Assembly: GCA_965199905.1 (NCBI GenBank)
Contig: OZ241366.1
Coordinates: 4,526,001-4,590,000, forward strand
Direction: 5' to 3'
Source: Ilyomonas sp965199905
GTDB taxonomy: Bacteria > Bacteroidota > Bacteroidia > Chitinophagales > Chitinophagaceae
DNA: 64,000 nt
Below are positions 44,653 to 53,023 of this stretch, piece by piece (positions within the stretch are counted from its first letter, which is position 1; the number at the start of each line of letters is the position of its first letter). Made by a program: the position numbers and the translations under genes. Below the pieces are notes generated by a model that was not told the origin of the DNA, ran no database searches, and saw nothing but the letters and a program-made list of their open reading frames with translations.

Positions 44653-44734
44653 GTCATTCCGCAATTGCCCTTAGCTATATTTATCATAGATCAATCTTGC
44701 GAGGGCAATTGCGGAATGACGCAGCCCCTCGCAA
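44653..44734 (+). promoter_or_regulatory. Two mutually exclusive hairpins in the leader before miaA
   Basis: Hairpin 1 pairs GTCATTCCGCAATTGCCCT (44653-44671) with its exact complement at 44702-44720. Hairpin 2 pairs TTGCGAGGG (44697-44705) with CCCTCGCAA (44726-44734). The two share bases 44702-44705, so only one can form. They lie 38 bases upstream of miaA and just after the response regulator. They may be an attenuator, a terminator pair or a REP-like element. Confidence 0.5.
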
Positions 44735-44771
44735 TTTTCATTTGCGTATCATTATCAAATAAAAATTTCAC

Positions 44772-45683
44772 TTGCCCCAACAAAAAAAAACAGTTATCGT
44801 TATTGCCGGCCCAACGGCGGTTGGCAAAACGGCTCTTGCCATCCAGCTTGCCCAACATTTTAAAACCCAGATTATTTCTGCTGATTCGCGCCAATGTTTT
44901 ACAGAATTAAATATTGGCACTGCAAAGCCAACAATTGCTGAGCTTTCAACAGTTCATCATTATTTTATCAATTCGCATTCAATTCACCAGGAGGTGAATG
45001 CAGCCACATTTGAGCAGTATGCGTTGCAAAGCGCGGATGCCATTTTCGCAAATAATCCTGTTGCTGTTATGGTTGGCGGAACTGGCTTATACATCAAAGC
45101 TTTTTGCGAAGGTCTTGATGAAATGCCTGCAATTCCATCTCAGGTTCGCAGCCACATTGTAAAGCAATATGAAGAAGAAGGGATTTCTTTTTTGCAAAAT
45201 GAATTGCAGCAAAAAGATCCCGGTTATTGGCAGGTTGCAGAACAGCAGAATCCACAACGGCTGATGCGGGCTTTGGAAATATTCAATGCAACCGGAAATT
45301 CCATACGTTCTTATCAAAACAAAAAAGCGGTTGAGCGCCCTTTCAACATCATAAGAATCGGTTTGGAATTGCCGAGAGAAACTTTATACCAACGCGTCAA
45401 TCTTCGTGCAGATGAGATGATGCGGGAAGGTTTATTGGAAGAAGTAAAAAGCCTGCAGCCAAATCAACATCTCAATGCAATGCAAACCGTTGGCTACAAA
45501 GAATTGTTTGATTACCTGAATGGTAAAACTGATTTGCCCAAAGCGATTGATTTAATCAAACAAAACACGCGTCATTATGCAAAGCGGCAACTGACCTGGT
45601 TTAAAAAAGATAAGGAAGTAATGTGGTTTGCGCCGGACGAATTGGAAATAATATTATCTTTTATAAACAACAAACTGAAATAA
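44772..45683 (+). CDS. miaA: tRNA dimethylallyltransferase
   Basis: 303 residues from a TTG start at 44772 (MPQQKKTVIVIAGPT); no ATG fits the N-terminus. It adds dimethylallyl to A37 of tRNAs that read UNN codons. Motifs: IAGPTAVGKTALAIQLA (P-loop), IISADSRQCFTELNIGTAKP, VMVGGTGLYIKAFCEG, and the C-terminal HLNAMQTVGYKELFDYLNG and TRHYAKRQLTWFKKD. The length is normal. It is tail to tail with the GH3 gene (8 bases). Confidence 0.95.
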   Translation: MPQQKKTVIVIAGPTAVGKTALAIQLAQHFKTQIISADSRQCFTELNIGTAKPTIAELSTVHHYFINSHSIHQEVNAATFEQYALQSADAIFANNPVAVMVGGTGLYIKAFCEGLDEMPAIPSQVRSHIVKQYEEEGISFLQNELQQKDPGYWQVAEQQNPQRLMRALEIFNATGNSIRSYQNKKAVERPFNIIRIGLELPRETLYQRVNLRADEMMREGLLEEVKSLQPNQHLNAMQTVGYKELFDYLNGKTDLPKAIDLIKQNTRHYAKRQLTWFKKDKEVMWFAPDELEIILSFINNKLK

Positions 45684-45691
45684 CTCATAAC

Positions 45692-47398
45692 TTATTTCAT
45701 CACCGTTCCGCTTCCAAACGGGTACTTCTCACAAACCGTTACCGGCAATGTTCCCTGCGGTTGTAAATTTCCTTTCAGTACTTCAAATGCCTGTTGTTGG
45801 AAGATGGTGTCGTCTTCATAACAAGCCAAGAGGTTTTTTGCATCGCACATATTCTTTACTGCATAAGGATTACCGAACAGAAACGTAATCGCGTTATTGT
45901 TTGCCTGTAAACCATTTAGAAGATTGACAGCCGTTTGGCTCAACCCGAAATTATTAGAAGGGTATTTTGATAGTTGATGTAAGCCGATAACAACCGCATC
46001 GTATTTACCGCTGAAAGCATTTAAAATAGAATCGCATGAATTGATGCTGTCTTTATACGAAGCGTAAAAAACATCAGCATTGTAGCGGCTTTTTATCGAA
46101 TCTGCAAACGCATTGTTTTTAGTAATGCCAAAGCCTACAAAAGCTACTTTTTTATTAGCGGGTAACGACAATAAATTTTTGTTTTGAAGTTGCAACAAGG
46201 TAATAGCTTTTTGTGCGGTTTCGGTGCGGAGTTGGCTGACATCTGTGTTTAAATCAGGCGTCAGATTGGAAAGTTCAACGGCTGTTGTATTGTGTAATCC
46301 TAAATTATATTTAGCCAGCAATACCTTTTTCACGCTGCTGTCAATACGCTTCCAGCTCAATTCTTTTTTGCGTACAGCTTTTATAATTTGTGTAATGCAA
46401 TTTTCTACATCGCCGGGCAGGCAAAGCATATCATTACCAGCAATCAGGCTTTGAACCGCCGCTTCGCCCTGCGGGAAATATTTGGCAACGCCTTTCATTT
46501 CCAGCGCATCGGTGAAGGAAATGCCGTTGTAGTGTAATTCATCGCGCAGCAAACCCGTAACGTTTTTCTGCGATAAAGAGGTTGGTAAATGTGGCGTGCT
46601 ATCGATAACCGGAATGGAAAGATGCGCAATCATTACGCTGCCCACACCAGCCGCAAACATGCGCTTGAAAGGAAACAATTCAAGCGAATCAAGCTGCGCC
46701 ATTGATTTATTGATAACCGGAAGATCCAAATGCGAATCCACGGCTACATCGCCATGACCCGGAAAATGCTTAGCGCAAGCCATTACGTTTTCGCTCTGTA
46801 TGCCGCGCATCACCTGCACACCATACGATGCCACTTTGTATTTATCCTGCCCCAGCGAACGGAAATTTATAACCGGGTTGTTTGCGTTGTTATTGATATC
46901 CACCACCGGCGCATAGCTTACTTGTATACCGATGCGCTGGCATTGTTTCCCGATGGCTTTGCCAATAGTATAAGGTAAAGAAGAATCATTCGCAGCGCCA
47001 ATTGTCATCTGCTCTGGAAATTTTGTAACGCTATCCATGCGCATACCCAAGCCCGTTTCATCATCAATGCAAAACATGATGGGCGTTTGCGCAATGCTTT
47101 GAAAATGATTGATGAACGCCGCTTGCTGCACCGGGCTGCCTTGAAATAAGCAAACAGAACCGATGTTGTATTTCCTGATATCGGCTTCCACCTTATCGCT
47201 GTAAAACTCAACGCCGGCAGGTGTTTTGGCGCTTAGCCTTACCACCATCAACTGCGCAATACGTTCTTTTTTCGAAAGTTTATTAAACACACTGTCTACC
47301 CAATGCTGCGCGTCGCCGGAAGCCTGGTAGAAAGATTGCGCACGATTATCTGCACATAAAAAAAGAAAAATAAAAAGGAAGATGGCTATTGATTTCAT
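45692..47398 (-). CDS. Exported glycoside hydrolase family 3 (beta-N-acetylhexosaminidase-like)
   Basis: 568 residues from the ATG at 47398, which gives the signal peptide MKSIAIFLFIFLFLCADNRA; the frame upstream to 47509 is not typical. The TIM-barrel domain has the NagZ-type motif KHFPGHGDVAVDSHLDLPVI, whose D and H serve as the acid/base pair in NagZ enzymes, and the nucleophile region FTDALEMKGV. A GH3 C-terminal alpha/beta sandwich follows (about 370-568). Many Bacteroidota homologues carry a further serine beta-lactamase-like domain; it is absent here. It likely cleaves N-acetylglucosamine from cell-wall or chitin fragments in the periplasm. Confidence 0.88.
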   Translation of the reverse strand: MKSIAIFLFIFLFLCADNRAQSFYQASGDAQHWVDSVFNKLSKKERIAQLMVVRLSAKTPAGVEFYSDKVEADIRKYNIGSVCLFQGSPVQQAAFINHFQSIAQTPIMFCIDDETGLGMRMDSVTKFPEQMTIGAANDSSLPYTIGKAIGKQCQRIGIQVSYAPVVDINNNANNPVINFRSLGQDKYKVASYGVQVMRGIQSENVMACAKHFPGHGDVAVDSHLDLPVINKSMAQLDSLELFPFKRMFAAGVGSVMIAHLSIPVIDSTPHLPTSLSQKNVTGLLRDELHYNGISFTDALEMKGVAKYFPQGEAAVQSLIAGNDMLCLPGDVENCITQIIKAVRKKELSWKRIDSSVKKVLLAKYNLGLHNTTAVELSNLTPDLNTDVSQLRTETAQKAITLLQLQNKNLLSLPANKKVAFVGFGITKNNAFADSIKSRYNADVFYASYKDSINSCDSILNAFSGKYDAVVIGLHQLSKYPSNNFGLSQTAVNLLNGLQANNNAITFLFGNPYAVKNMCDAKNLLACYEDDTIFQQQAFEVLKGNLQPQGTLPVTVCEKYPFGSGTVMK

Positions 47399-47584
47399 CG
47401 GCAATGATTCGTAGCACAAAATAGTGATAAATGACTGAGTTGACAGGCTAATAAAGTGCAAAAGGAAAGGATGAAATGTTTGTGAAAATGATTTGATAAT
47501 AGACTTCAATAGTTTGTTTCCAAAAATATTTTACCGTTTTGTGACTTACCTTTGTCCGGTTCACCTAAAAGCAATTGCATCTGT

Positions 47585-48292
47585 ATGACATGGAAACGGG
47601 TTTTTACCTCTTCAATTGGTAGGAAAATAGTCATGGCGCTCACCGGAATTTTTCTCATCACTTTCCTTATTGTTCACATCAGCATCAATGCCTGCATTTT
47701 CAATACGCTGGTAGATAAAAACGATCATGGTATGGTGTTTAACCGCGCGGCGCATTTCATGGGTTCTACTTTTTTAATACGCGTAACGGAGATTGGTTTG
47801 TTCGTGATGTTTTTCATTCACATCATACAAGGGCTGATGCTTGCCAGTTATAACATACAAAAAAGAGATACGCAATATGCCATTGGTTATGGCAACCGCG
47901 GCAGCCGTTGGTATAGTCGCAGCATGGGTTTGCTGGGCACCTTGGTTTTACTGTTTTTAATTGTTCACATTGCGCAGTTTTGGATTCCTTCCCGCTTTGG
48001 CGAACTGCCTGAGCAGACAATTCAGAACGGCGACAAAGTGCACGATTTGTTTAGCCGGATGCAGGATGTATTCTCGCATTTGTGGGTGGTCATTTTATAT
48101 GTGTTTGGCTGTATCTCACTCGGTTATCACCTGGCTCATGGCTTCCAGAGCGCTTTCCGCACAATGGGTGTTCATAACCGCAAATACCAGCGCATGCTGA
48201 TTGTGACTGGCAACTGGTTTTCTATTATTATAACTATCGGGTTTGTTTCTATGCCTGTCACTATGTTTTTAGGCATCGTGAATAATAGATAA
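47585..48292 (+). CDS. sdhC: Succinate dehydrogenase cytochrome b subunit
   Basis: 235 residues from the ATG at 47585 (MTWKRVFTSSIGRKIVMALTG). It is a five-helix, di-heme type B membrane anchor of succinate:quinone reductase (complex II). Haem-ligand histidines lie in the TM helices: TFLIVHISIN, MGSTFLI-region, FFIHIIQGLM, FLIVHIAQFWI and SLGYHLAHGFQSAF. It carries electrons to menaquinone. A -7 like TACCTTTG lies at 47547-47554. sdhA follows 77 bases downstream; this is the first gene of the sdh operon. Confidence 0.93.
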   Translation: MTWKRVFTSSIGRKIVMALTGIFLITFLIVHISINACIFNTLVDKNDHGMVFNRAAHFMGSTFLIRVTEIGLFVMFFIHIIQGLMLASYNIQKRDTQYAIGYGNRGSRWYSRSMGLLGTLVLLFLIVHIAQFWIPSRFGELPEQTIQNGDKVHDLFSRMQDVFSHLWVVILYVFGCISLGYHLAHGFQSAFRTMGVHNRKYQRMLIVTGNWFSIIITIGFVSMPVTMFLGIVNNR

Positions 48293-48369
48293 GATCATTA
48301 ATTGTTAATTGAATATTGATGATAGCTGCTCCCAAAGGCAGTTACCTAACAAGATAATTCTCAACCACT

Positions 48370-50343
48370 ATGTTGGATTCAAAAATACCGGCGGGAAAGT
48401 TAGACGAGAAATGGGTAGATTATAAAGGGCATTGCAAACTGGTAAATCCAGCCAATAAGCGCAAGCTGGAAATTATTATTGTAGGCACTGGTCTTGCAGG
48501 CGCCAGTGCTGCTGCTTCGCTGGGAGAAATGGGTTACAGCGTCAAATGTTTCTGCTACCAGGATTCTCCGCGCCGTGCTCACTCGATTGCTGCACAGGGA
48601 GGGATTAACGCTGCTAAAAATTATCAGAATGATGGCGACAGCACGTTCCGCCTGTTTTACGATACCATTAAAGGCGGCGATTACCGTTCGCGCGAAGCCA
48701 ATGTACATCGCTTGGCCGAAGTAAGTACAAATATTATCGACCAATGTGTAGCGCAGGGTGTTCCGTTTGCAAGGGAGTATGGCGGGCTGCTTTCTAACCG
48801 CAGTTTTGGCGGCGTGCAGGTGCAGCGTACTTTTTATGCAGCCGGGCAAACTGGCCAACAGTTATTAATCGGTGCATATCAGGCGCTGGAAAGGCAGGTG
48901 GCTTTGGGCAATGTAAAAATGTACAGCCGCCACGAAATGCTGGACATTGTTACCATTGAAGGTAAAACGCGTGGCATCATTACTCGTAATTTAATTACGG
49001 GTGAACTGGAAAGATATTTCGGTCACGCCGTATTGCTTTGTTCCGGCGGTTATGGCAACGTATTTTACCTAAGTACCAACGCAATGGGTTGCAATGTAAC
49101 CGCAGCCTGGAAAGCACATAAACATGGTGCTTTGTTTGCCAATCCTTGTTTTACACAAATTCATCCAACGTGTATTCCGGTAAGTGGAGATCATCAAAGT
49201 AAGCTGACACTGATGTCGGAGTCGCTTCGCAATGACGGTCGTATCTGGGTTCCGAAGAAACAGAATGATACACGTAAGCCAAACGAAATTTCTGAAGAAG
49301 AAAGAGATTATTATTTAGAAAGAAGATATCCAGCCTTTGGTAACCTGGTACCGCGCGATGTGGCTTCCAGAGCTGCGAAAGAGCGCTGCGATGCAGGATA
49401 TGGTGTAGGCACTTCCAGGCAAGCTGTTTACCTTGATTATGCCGATGCTGTATTGCGTTATGGTAAAATTGAAGCGAGCAAACATGGTTTGGCAAATCCA
49501 ACAACAGAACAACTTCGTCATTACGGTTTGGAAGTAGTAAAAGAAAAATACGGTAACCTTTTCGACATGTATGAAAAGATCACCGGCGAAAACCCATACG
49601 AAGTGCCGATGCGCATTTATCCTGCTGTGCATTATACAATGGGTGGCTTGTGGGTAGATTACGAATTGCAAACCACCGTTCCAGGTTTGTACTGTATGGG
49701 CGAAGCCAACTTTAGCGATCATGGTGCCAACCGCTTAGGCGCGAGTGCGCTGATGCAAGGTTTGGCAGATGGATACTTTGTGATTCCTTACACCATAGGT
49801 AATTATCTTGCAGATGAAATTGCTGTAAAAGCTATACCTGTTGACCATCCTGCCTTTGCCGAAGCCGAAAAGAAGGTAGCTGACCGCTTAGATACATTAC
49901 TGAAAATTCAGGGTAAACAAACGGTAGAAAGTTTGCATAAGCGCCTCGGAAAAATTATGTGGGACAAATGTGGCATGGCGCGCAATGAAGAAGGTTTGAA
50001 AGAAGCCATTAAGGAAATTCAGGCTTTAAAAAAAGAGTTCTGGAGTGATGTAAAAATACCGGGTTCAAAAAATGGAGTGAATAATGAGCTTGACAAAGCA
50101 GGTCGCGTTGCTGATTTTATCGAGCTTGGCGAACTGATGTGTAAAGATGCTTTAAACCGCAATGAAAGCTGTGGCGGCCACTTCCGCGAAGAGTTTCAGA
50201 CAGAAGATGGCGAAGCGCTGCGCGATGATGCCAATTATATGTATGTAGCCGCCTGGAAATACAATGGCGACAGCAATTGGGAACTGAACAAAGAAGACCT
50301 CGATTACGAGTTGATTAAGCCGAGTAAGAGAAATTATAAGTAA
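48370..50343 (+). CDS. sdhA: Succinate dehydrogenase/fumarate reductase flavoprotein subunit
   Basis: 657 residues, full length. The FAD-binding motif is IIIVGTGLAGASAAASLGEMG. The covalent-FAD His is in RRAHSIAAQGGINAAKNYQN, and the substrate loop holds FTQIHPTCIPVSGDHQSKL. The active-site block contains VHYTMGGLWVDY and ANFSDHGANRLGASALMQGL. It oxidises succinate to fumarate in the membrane-bound complex. It would normally be followed directly by sdhB, but here two unrelated genes intervene. Confidence 0.96.
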   Translation: MLDSKIPAGKLDEKWVDYKGHCKLVNPANKRKLEIIIVGTGLAGASAAASLGEMGYSVKCFCYQDSPRRAHSIAAQGGINAAKNYQNDGDSTFRLFYDTIKGGDYRSREANVHRLAEVSTNIIDQCVAQGVPFAREYGGLLSNRSFGGVQVQRTFYAAGQTGQQLLIGAYQALERQVALGNVKMYSRHEMLDIVTIEGKTRGIITRNLITGELERYFGHAVLLCSGGYGNVFYLSTNAMGCNVTAAWKAHKHGALFANPCFTQIHPTCIPVSGDHQSKLTLMSESLRNDGRIWVPKKQNDTRKPNEISEEERDYYLERRYPAFGNLVPRDVASRAAKERCDAGYGVGTSRQAVYLDYADAVLRYGKIEASKHGLANPTTEQLRHYGLEVVKEKYGNLFDMYEKITGENPYEVPMRIYPAVHYTMGGLWVDYELQTTVPGLYCMGEANFSDHGANRLGASALMQGLADGYFVIPYTIGNYLADEIAVKAIPVDHPAFAEAEKKVADRLDTLLKIQGKQTVESLHKRLGKIMWDKCGMARNEEGLKEAIKEIQALKKEFWSDVKIPGSKNGVNNELDKAGRVADFIELGELMCKDALNRNESCGGHFREEFQTEDGEALRDDANYMYVAAWKYNGDSNWELNKEDLDYELIKPSKRNYK

Positions 50344-50356
50344 TCAATTTGAATAA

Positions 50357-51562
50357 TTGGAAGAAACACTCATCATAAAAAATTTTGGACCAATTGAATC
50401 AGTTGAATTGAAACTGAAACGGTTTACTATTTTGATTGGTGAGCAGGCAACGGGAAAGAGTACGGTTGCAAAGGTGCTGGCGGTGTGCAGGTATTTTTCA
50501 TATATTGTTGAAAATGATTTTTCCCTAAACAGTAATGAATTTGAATCCGGGTTGATTGCATGGGGATTAGAAGAGTTTATAAAAGGTAGTAGTTTTATTT
50601 CTTACGATTGTTTTCATTATTATTTCGAGGTAAAGCAAACTGATGTTGAAGAAACAGCGATGGATTCTGATGGAAATATTGAATATAAACGGAATGTGCT
50701 TGTATTTAAGCCTTATTTAAAAGCTCATTCCGAGCCTTTCAAAAGATTGATAAATGAGTTTGAGAAAATTAAACCTGACGACGAATCTTACGGCAGCTAC
50801 GGTTGGGCAATACCCACAAGCTTTTTTCAAAACGATGTTGCGAGGGTAATGCATAACCCATTCTATATTCCAACAGAAAGAGGCTTACAATCTATTTTTT
50901 CATTAGGCAGAAATAGTATTCAAAATATATCCGATTCTTTATTTAATCAATTTGCAAAGCTTGACCAGATAGCAAGGCTTTTTAAAGAAGATACGTTAAT
51001 CGAGCCTTTAGCGATAGAATATAAGAATGATGGAGGGAAGGGTTTTATAAGAAAAAAAGGAACATCAAAGTATTTCAGTTTGTACAACGGCGCGAGTGGT
51101 TATCAATCAACGATTCCGGTAATACTATCCATAGAGTATTATAGCAGAATAAGAAAGAAAAGTAAAACATTCCTTCTTGAAGAACCTGAACTGAATTTAT
51201 TTCCTCTTGCCCAAAATGAGTTAATGATGTATTTGGTTGATAAGTCCAAAACTTATAATCATCAAATGCTGTTAACCACACATAGTCCGTACATTCTTAC
51301 CTCACTCAATAACCTTTTGTATGCTTATCAGATTGGCCAGGAACACGAAGATGAAATAAACAAAATCGTAGATAAAAAGTATTGGCTGAATTCTGAAGAA
51401 GTTTCTGCATATAAATTGTTGCCTGATGGAACAGCAAAGAATATCATGGATGATGAACTGAAGCAGATTGATACCGGAGAATTAGATGAAGTAAGCAGGG
51501 AATTAAATGGCATTTGGGATCAGATTGCTGATGTAGAATTTAGTTCCGTTCATGAGCATTAA
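50357..51562 (+). CDS. ABC-type AAA ATPase (OLD/AAA15-like), inserted in the sdh operon
   Basis: 401 residues from TTG 50357, 13 bases after the sdhA stop. It begins LIIKNFGPIESVELKLKRFT like RecF/OLD-type ATPases. Walker A is LIGEQATGKST (28-36). An insert of about 200 residues precedes a signature-like YNGASGYQST, then Walker B FLLEEPELNLFP (about 270-282) and the His switch LLTTHSPYIL (about 308). The C-terminus carries an acidic tail. No TOPRIM domain is present. The short gene that follows overlaps by 11 bases. Such ATPases sense phage or DNA damage in systems like Septu and PARIS; the role here is inference. Its codon usage looks more A/T rich than sdhA. Confidence 0.8.
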   Translation: MEETLIIKNFGPIESVELKLKRFTILIGEQATGKSTVAKVLAVCRYFSYIVENDFSLNSNEFESGLIAWGLEEFIKGSSFISYDCFHYYFEVKQTDVEETAMDSDGNIEYKRNVLVFKPYLKAHSEPFKRLINEFEKIKPDDESYGSYGWAIPTSFFQNDVARVMHNPFYIPTERGLQSIFSLGRNSIQNISDSLFNQFAKLDQIARLFKEDTLIEPLAIEYKNDGGKGFIRKKGTSKYFSLYNGASGYQSTIPVILSIEYYSRIRKKSKTFLLEEPELNLFPLAQNELMMYLVDKSKTYNHQMLLTTHSPYILTSLNNLLYAYQIGQEHEDEINKIVDKKYWLNSEEVSAYKLLPDGTAKNIMDDELKQIDTGELDEVSRELNGIWDQIADVEFSSVHEH

Positions 51563-51992
51563 TATAGATGATTATGAGTTTGAGTATGGAAAAGCAGTTT
51601 CTTATCCGGTGGCAGAAGAAAACGGTCTTGCATTTACGCTGCAAAACGATTCTAAGTTAATTGTAAAGAAGTGGGCGATTGATAATGTGGTTTTCAAAGG
51701 CAGAAAAGAAAAACGGTGCGATTACCTTCTATTTGTAAAAAGAACCGAAGCTGATGTTTATTATTGGATCGAATTGAAAGGCAGTGATGTCATTAAAGCT
51801 TGTGAACAAATTTTGAGTACAACAAGCATTATTATTATTGATAAAAATGCCATTCAGCACTCACGCATTATTTCATCAAGGGTATATGAAAGAGATGCAC
51901 GGGATAATACTTATCGCAGGCTCGATAAAATGATGAGAGCAACCGGCGGAAGGTTGCATATTTATCACAGATATGGCTTAGAAAAAATATAA
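51552..51992 (+). CDS. Small PD-(D/E)xK-like nuclease candidate, partner of the ATPase
   Basis: 146 residues, start overlapping the ATPase by 11 bases. Its central strand pair RCDYLLF (Asp57) and YYWIELKGSDV (Glu74, Lys76) fits the D-x(n)-E-x-K core of restriction-endonuclease-like folds, followed by a helix KACEQILSTTS and an IIIIDK strand. The C-terminus is basic (RRLDKMMRATGGRLHIYHRYG), as in nucleic-acid-binding proteins. No family name is recognised. With the ATPase it forms a two-gene unit that ends six bases before sdhB. Confidence 0.6.
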   Translation: MSINIDDYEFEYGKAVSYPVAEENGLAFTLQNDSKLIVKKWAIDNVVFKGRKEKRCDYLLFVKRTEADVYYWIELKGSDVIKACEQILSTTSIIIIDKNAIQHSRIISSRVYERDARDNTYRRLDKMMRATGGRLHIYHRYGLEKI

Positions 51993-51998
51993 GAGAGC

Positions 51999-52763
51999 AT
52001 GGAACACTATAACATGAACCTCACACTCAAAGTGTGGAGACAGGACAACAGCAAAGCAGACGGTGCTTTTGAAACATACAGTGTAAAAGACATTTCCAGC
52101 GAGATGAGCTTCCTTGAAATGTTCGATGTGCTGAACGAGCAACTCGTTGTAAAAGGCGAGGAGCCAATCGCTTTCGACCATGATTGCCGCGAAGGAATCT
52201 GCGGCTCCTGTTCTATGTATGTAGATGGTAAGCCGCATGGTCCATGGCAGCACAATACCGTGTGCCAGCTTCACATGCGCGCTTATAAAAATGGCGATAC
52301 CATTACTGTAGAACCCTGGCGTGCAAAAGCATTTCCTGTTATTAAGGATTTAATGACAGATCGCTCTGCGTTTGACAGAATCATACAAGCGGGCGGTTAC
52401 GTATCAGTCAATACGGGCAATGCCGTCGATGGCAATGCCATTCCGATTGAAAAAGAGAAAGCTGACAGTGCATTTGGTGCAGCCATGTGTATCGGCTGTG
52501 GCGCTTGTGTAGCCGCTTGTAAAAATAGTTCAGCCATGTTATTCTTATCTGCTAAAGTGTCTCACCTGGCTTTGCTTCCACAAGGTGCACCGGAGCGTAA
52601 AACCCGTGTGATAGATATGGTAACGCAGCATGATAAGGAAGGCTTTGGCGCCTGTACAAATATTGGTGCCTGCGAAGCCACTTGTCCGAAAGATATTTCG
52701 TTATCGAACATTGCGAGATTGAATAAAGAATATTTCTCTGCTTCTTTGGTAGATGATAAGTAG
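51999..52763 (+). CDS. sdhB: Succinate dehydrogenase iron-sulfur subunit
   Basis: 254 residues; the ATG at 51999 or the one at 52014 (MNLTLKVWRQDN) may start. Cysteines for the three clusters are complete: CREGICGSCSMYVDG (2Fe-2S), MCIGCGACVAACKNSSAM and CTNIGACEATCPKDIS (4Fe-4S and 3Fe-4S). It carries electrons from SdhA to SdhC. It should be co-transcribed with sdhC and sdhA through the inserted ATPase/nuclease pair, with a terminator 18 bases after its stop. Confidence 0.95.
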   Translation: MEHYNMNLTLKVWRQDNSKADGAFETYSVKDISSEMSFLEMFDVLNEQLVVKGEEPIAFDHDCREGICGSCSMYVDGKPHGPWQHNTVCQLHMRAYKNGDTITVEPWRAKAFPVIKDLMTDRSAFDRIIQAGGYVSVNTGNAVDGNAIPIEKEKADSAFGAAMCIGCGACVAACKNSSAMLFLSAKVSHLALLPQGAPERKTRVIDMVTQHDKEGFGACTNIGACEATCPKDISLSNIARLNKEYFSASLVDDK

Positions 52764-52780
52764 ACTTATAAATTTTATAG

Positions 52781-52811
52781 AAAAGCCTTCATTTATAAAT
52801 GAGGGCTTTTT
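52781..52811 (+). terminator. Rho-independent terminator of the sdh operon
   Basis: AAAAGCCTTCATTTAT pairs with ATAAATGAGGGCTTTT (one G-T) and is followed by TGTTTTT, 18 bases after the sdhB stop. Confidence 0.85.
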
Positions 52812-52972
52812 GTTTTTATGAAGTAAATATTTTGTTAGAAGTAAACGGGTTGCCATTATTGCGATAGCCCACATATAATTTGGTTACAGAAGCTGATAAA
52901 TATCCTTTGACTGTTCATTTTCCAATGATTCAAATTCTGTTATCAGGTGTAGATAAATAATAGCTTGTAAAA

Positions 52973-53005
52973 ATCAAAAGGCAACCATTAAGGTTGCCTT
53001 TTGAT
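52973..53005 (-). terminator. Terminator after katG
   Basis: ATCAAAAGGCAACC pairs perfectly over 14 bp with GGTTGCCTTTTGAT around ATTAA. It lies 19 bases beyond the katG stop, and the T-rich complement (minus strand) follows. Confidence 0.8.
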
Positions 53006-53023
53006 ATCTCCCTTCAATATAAA

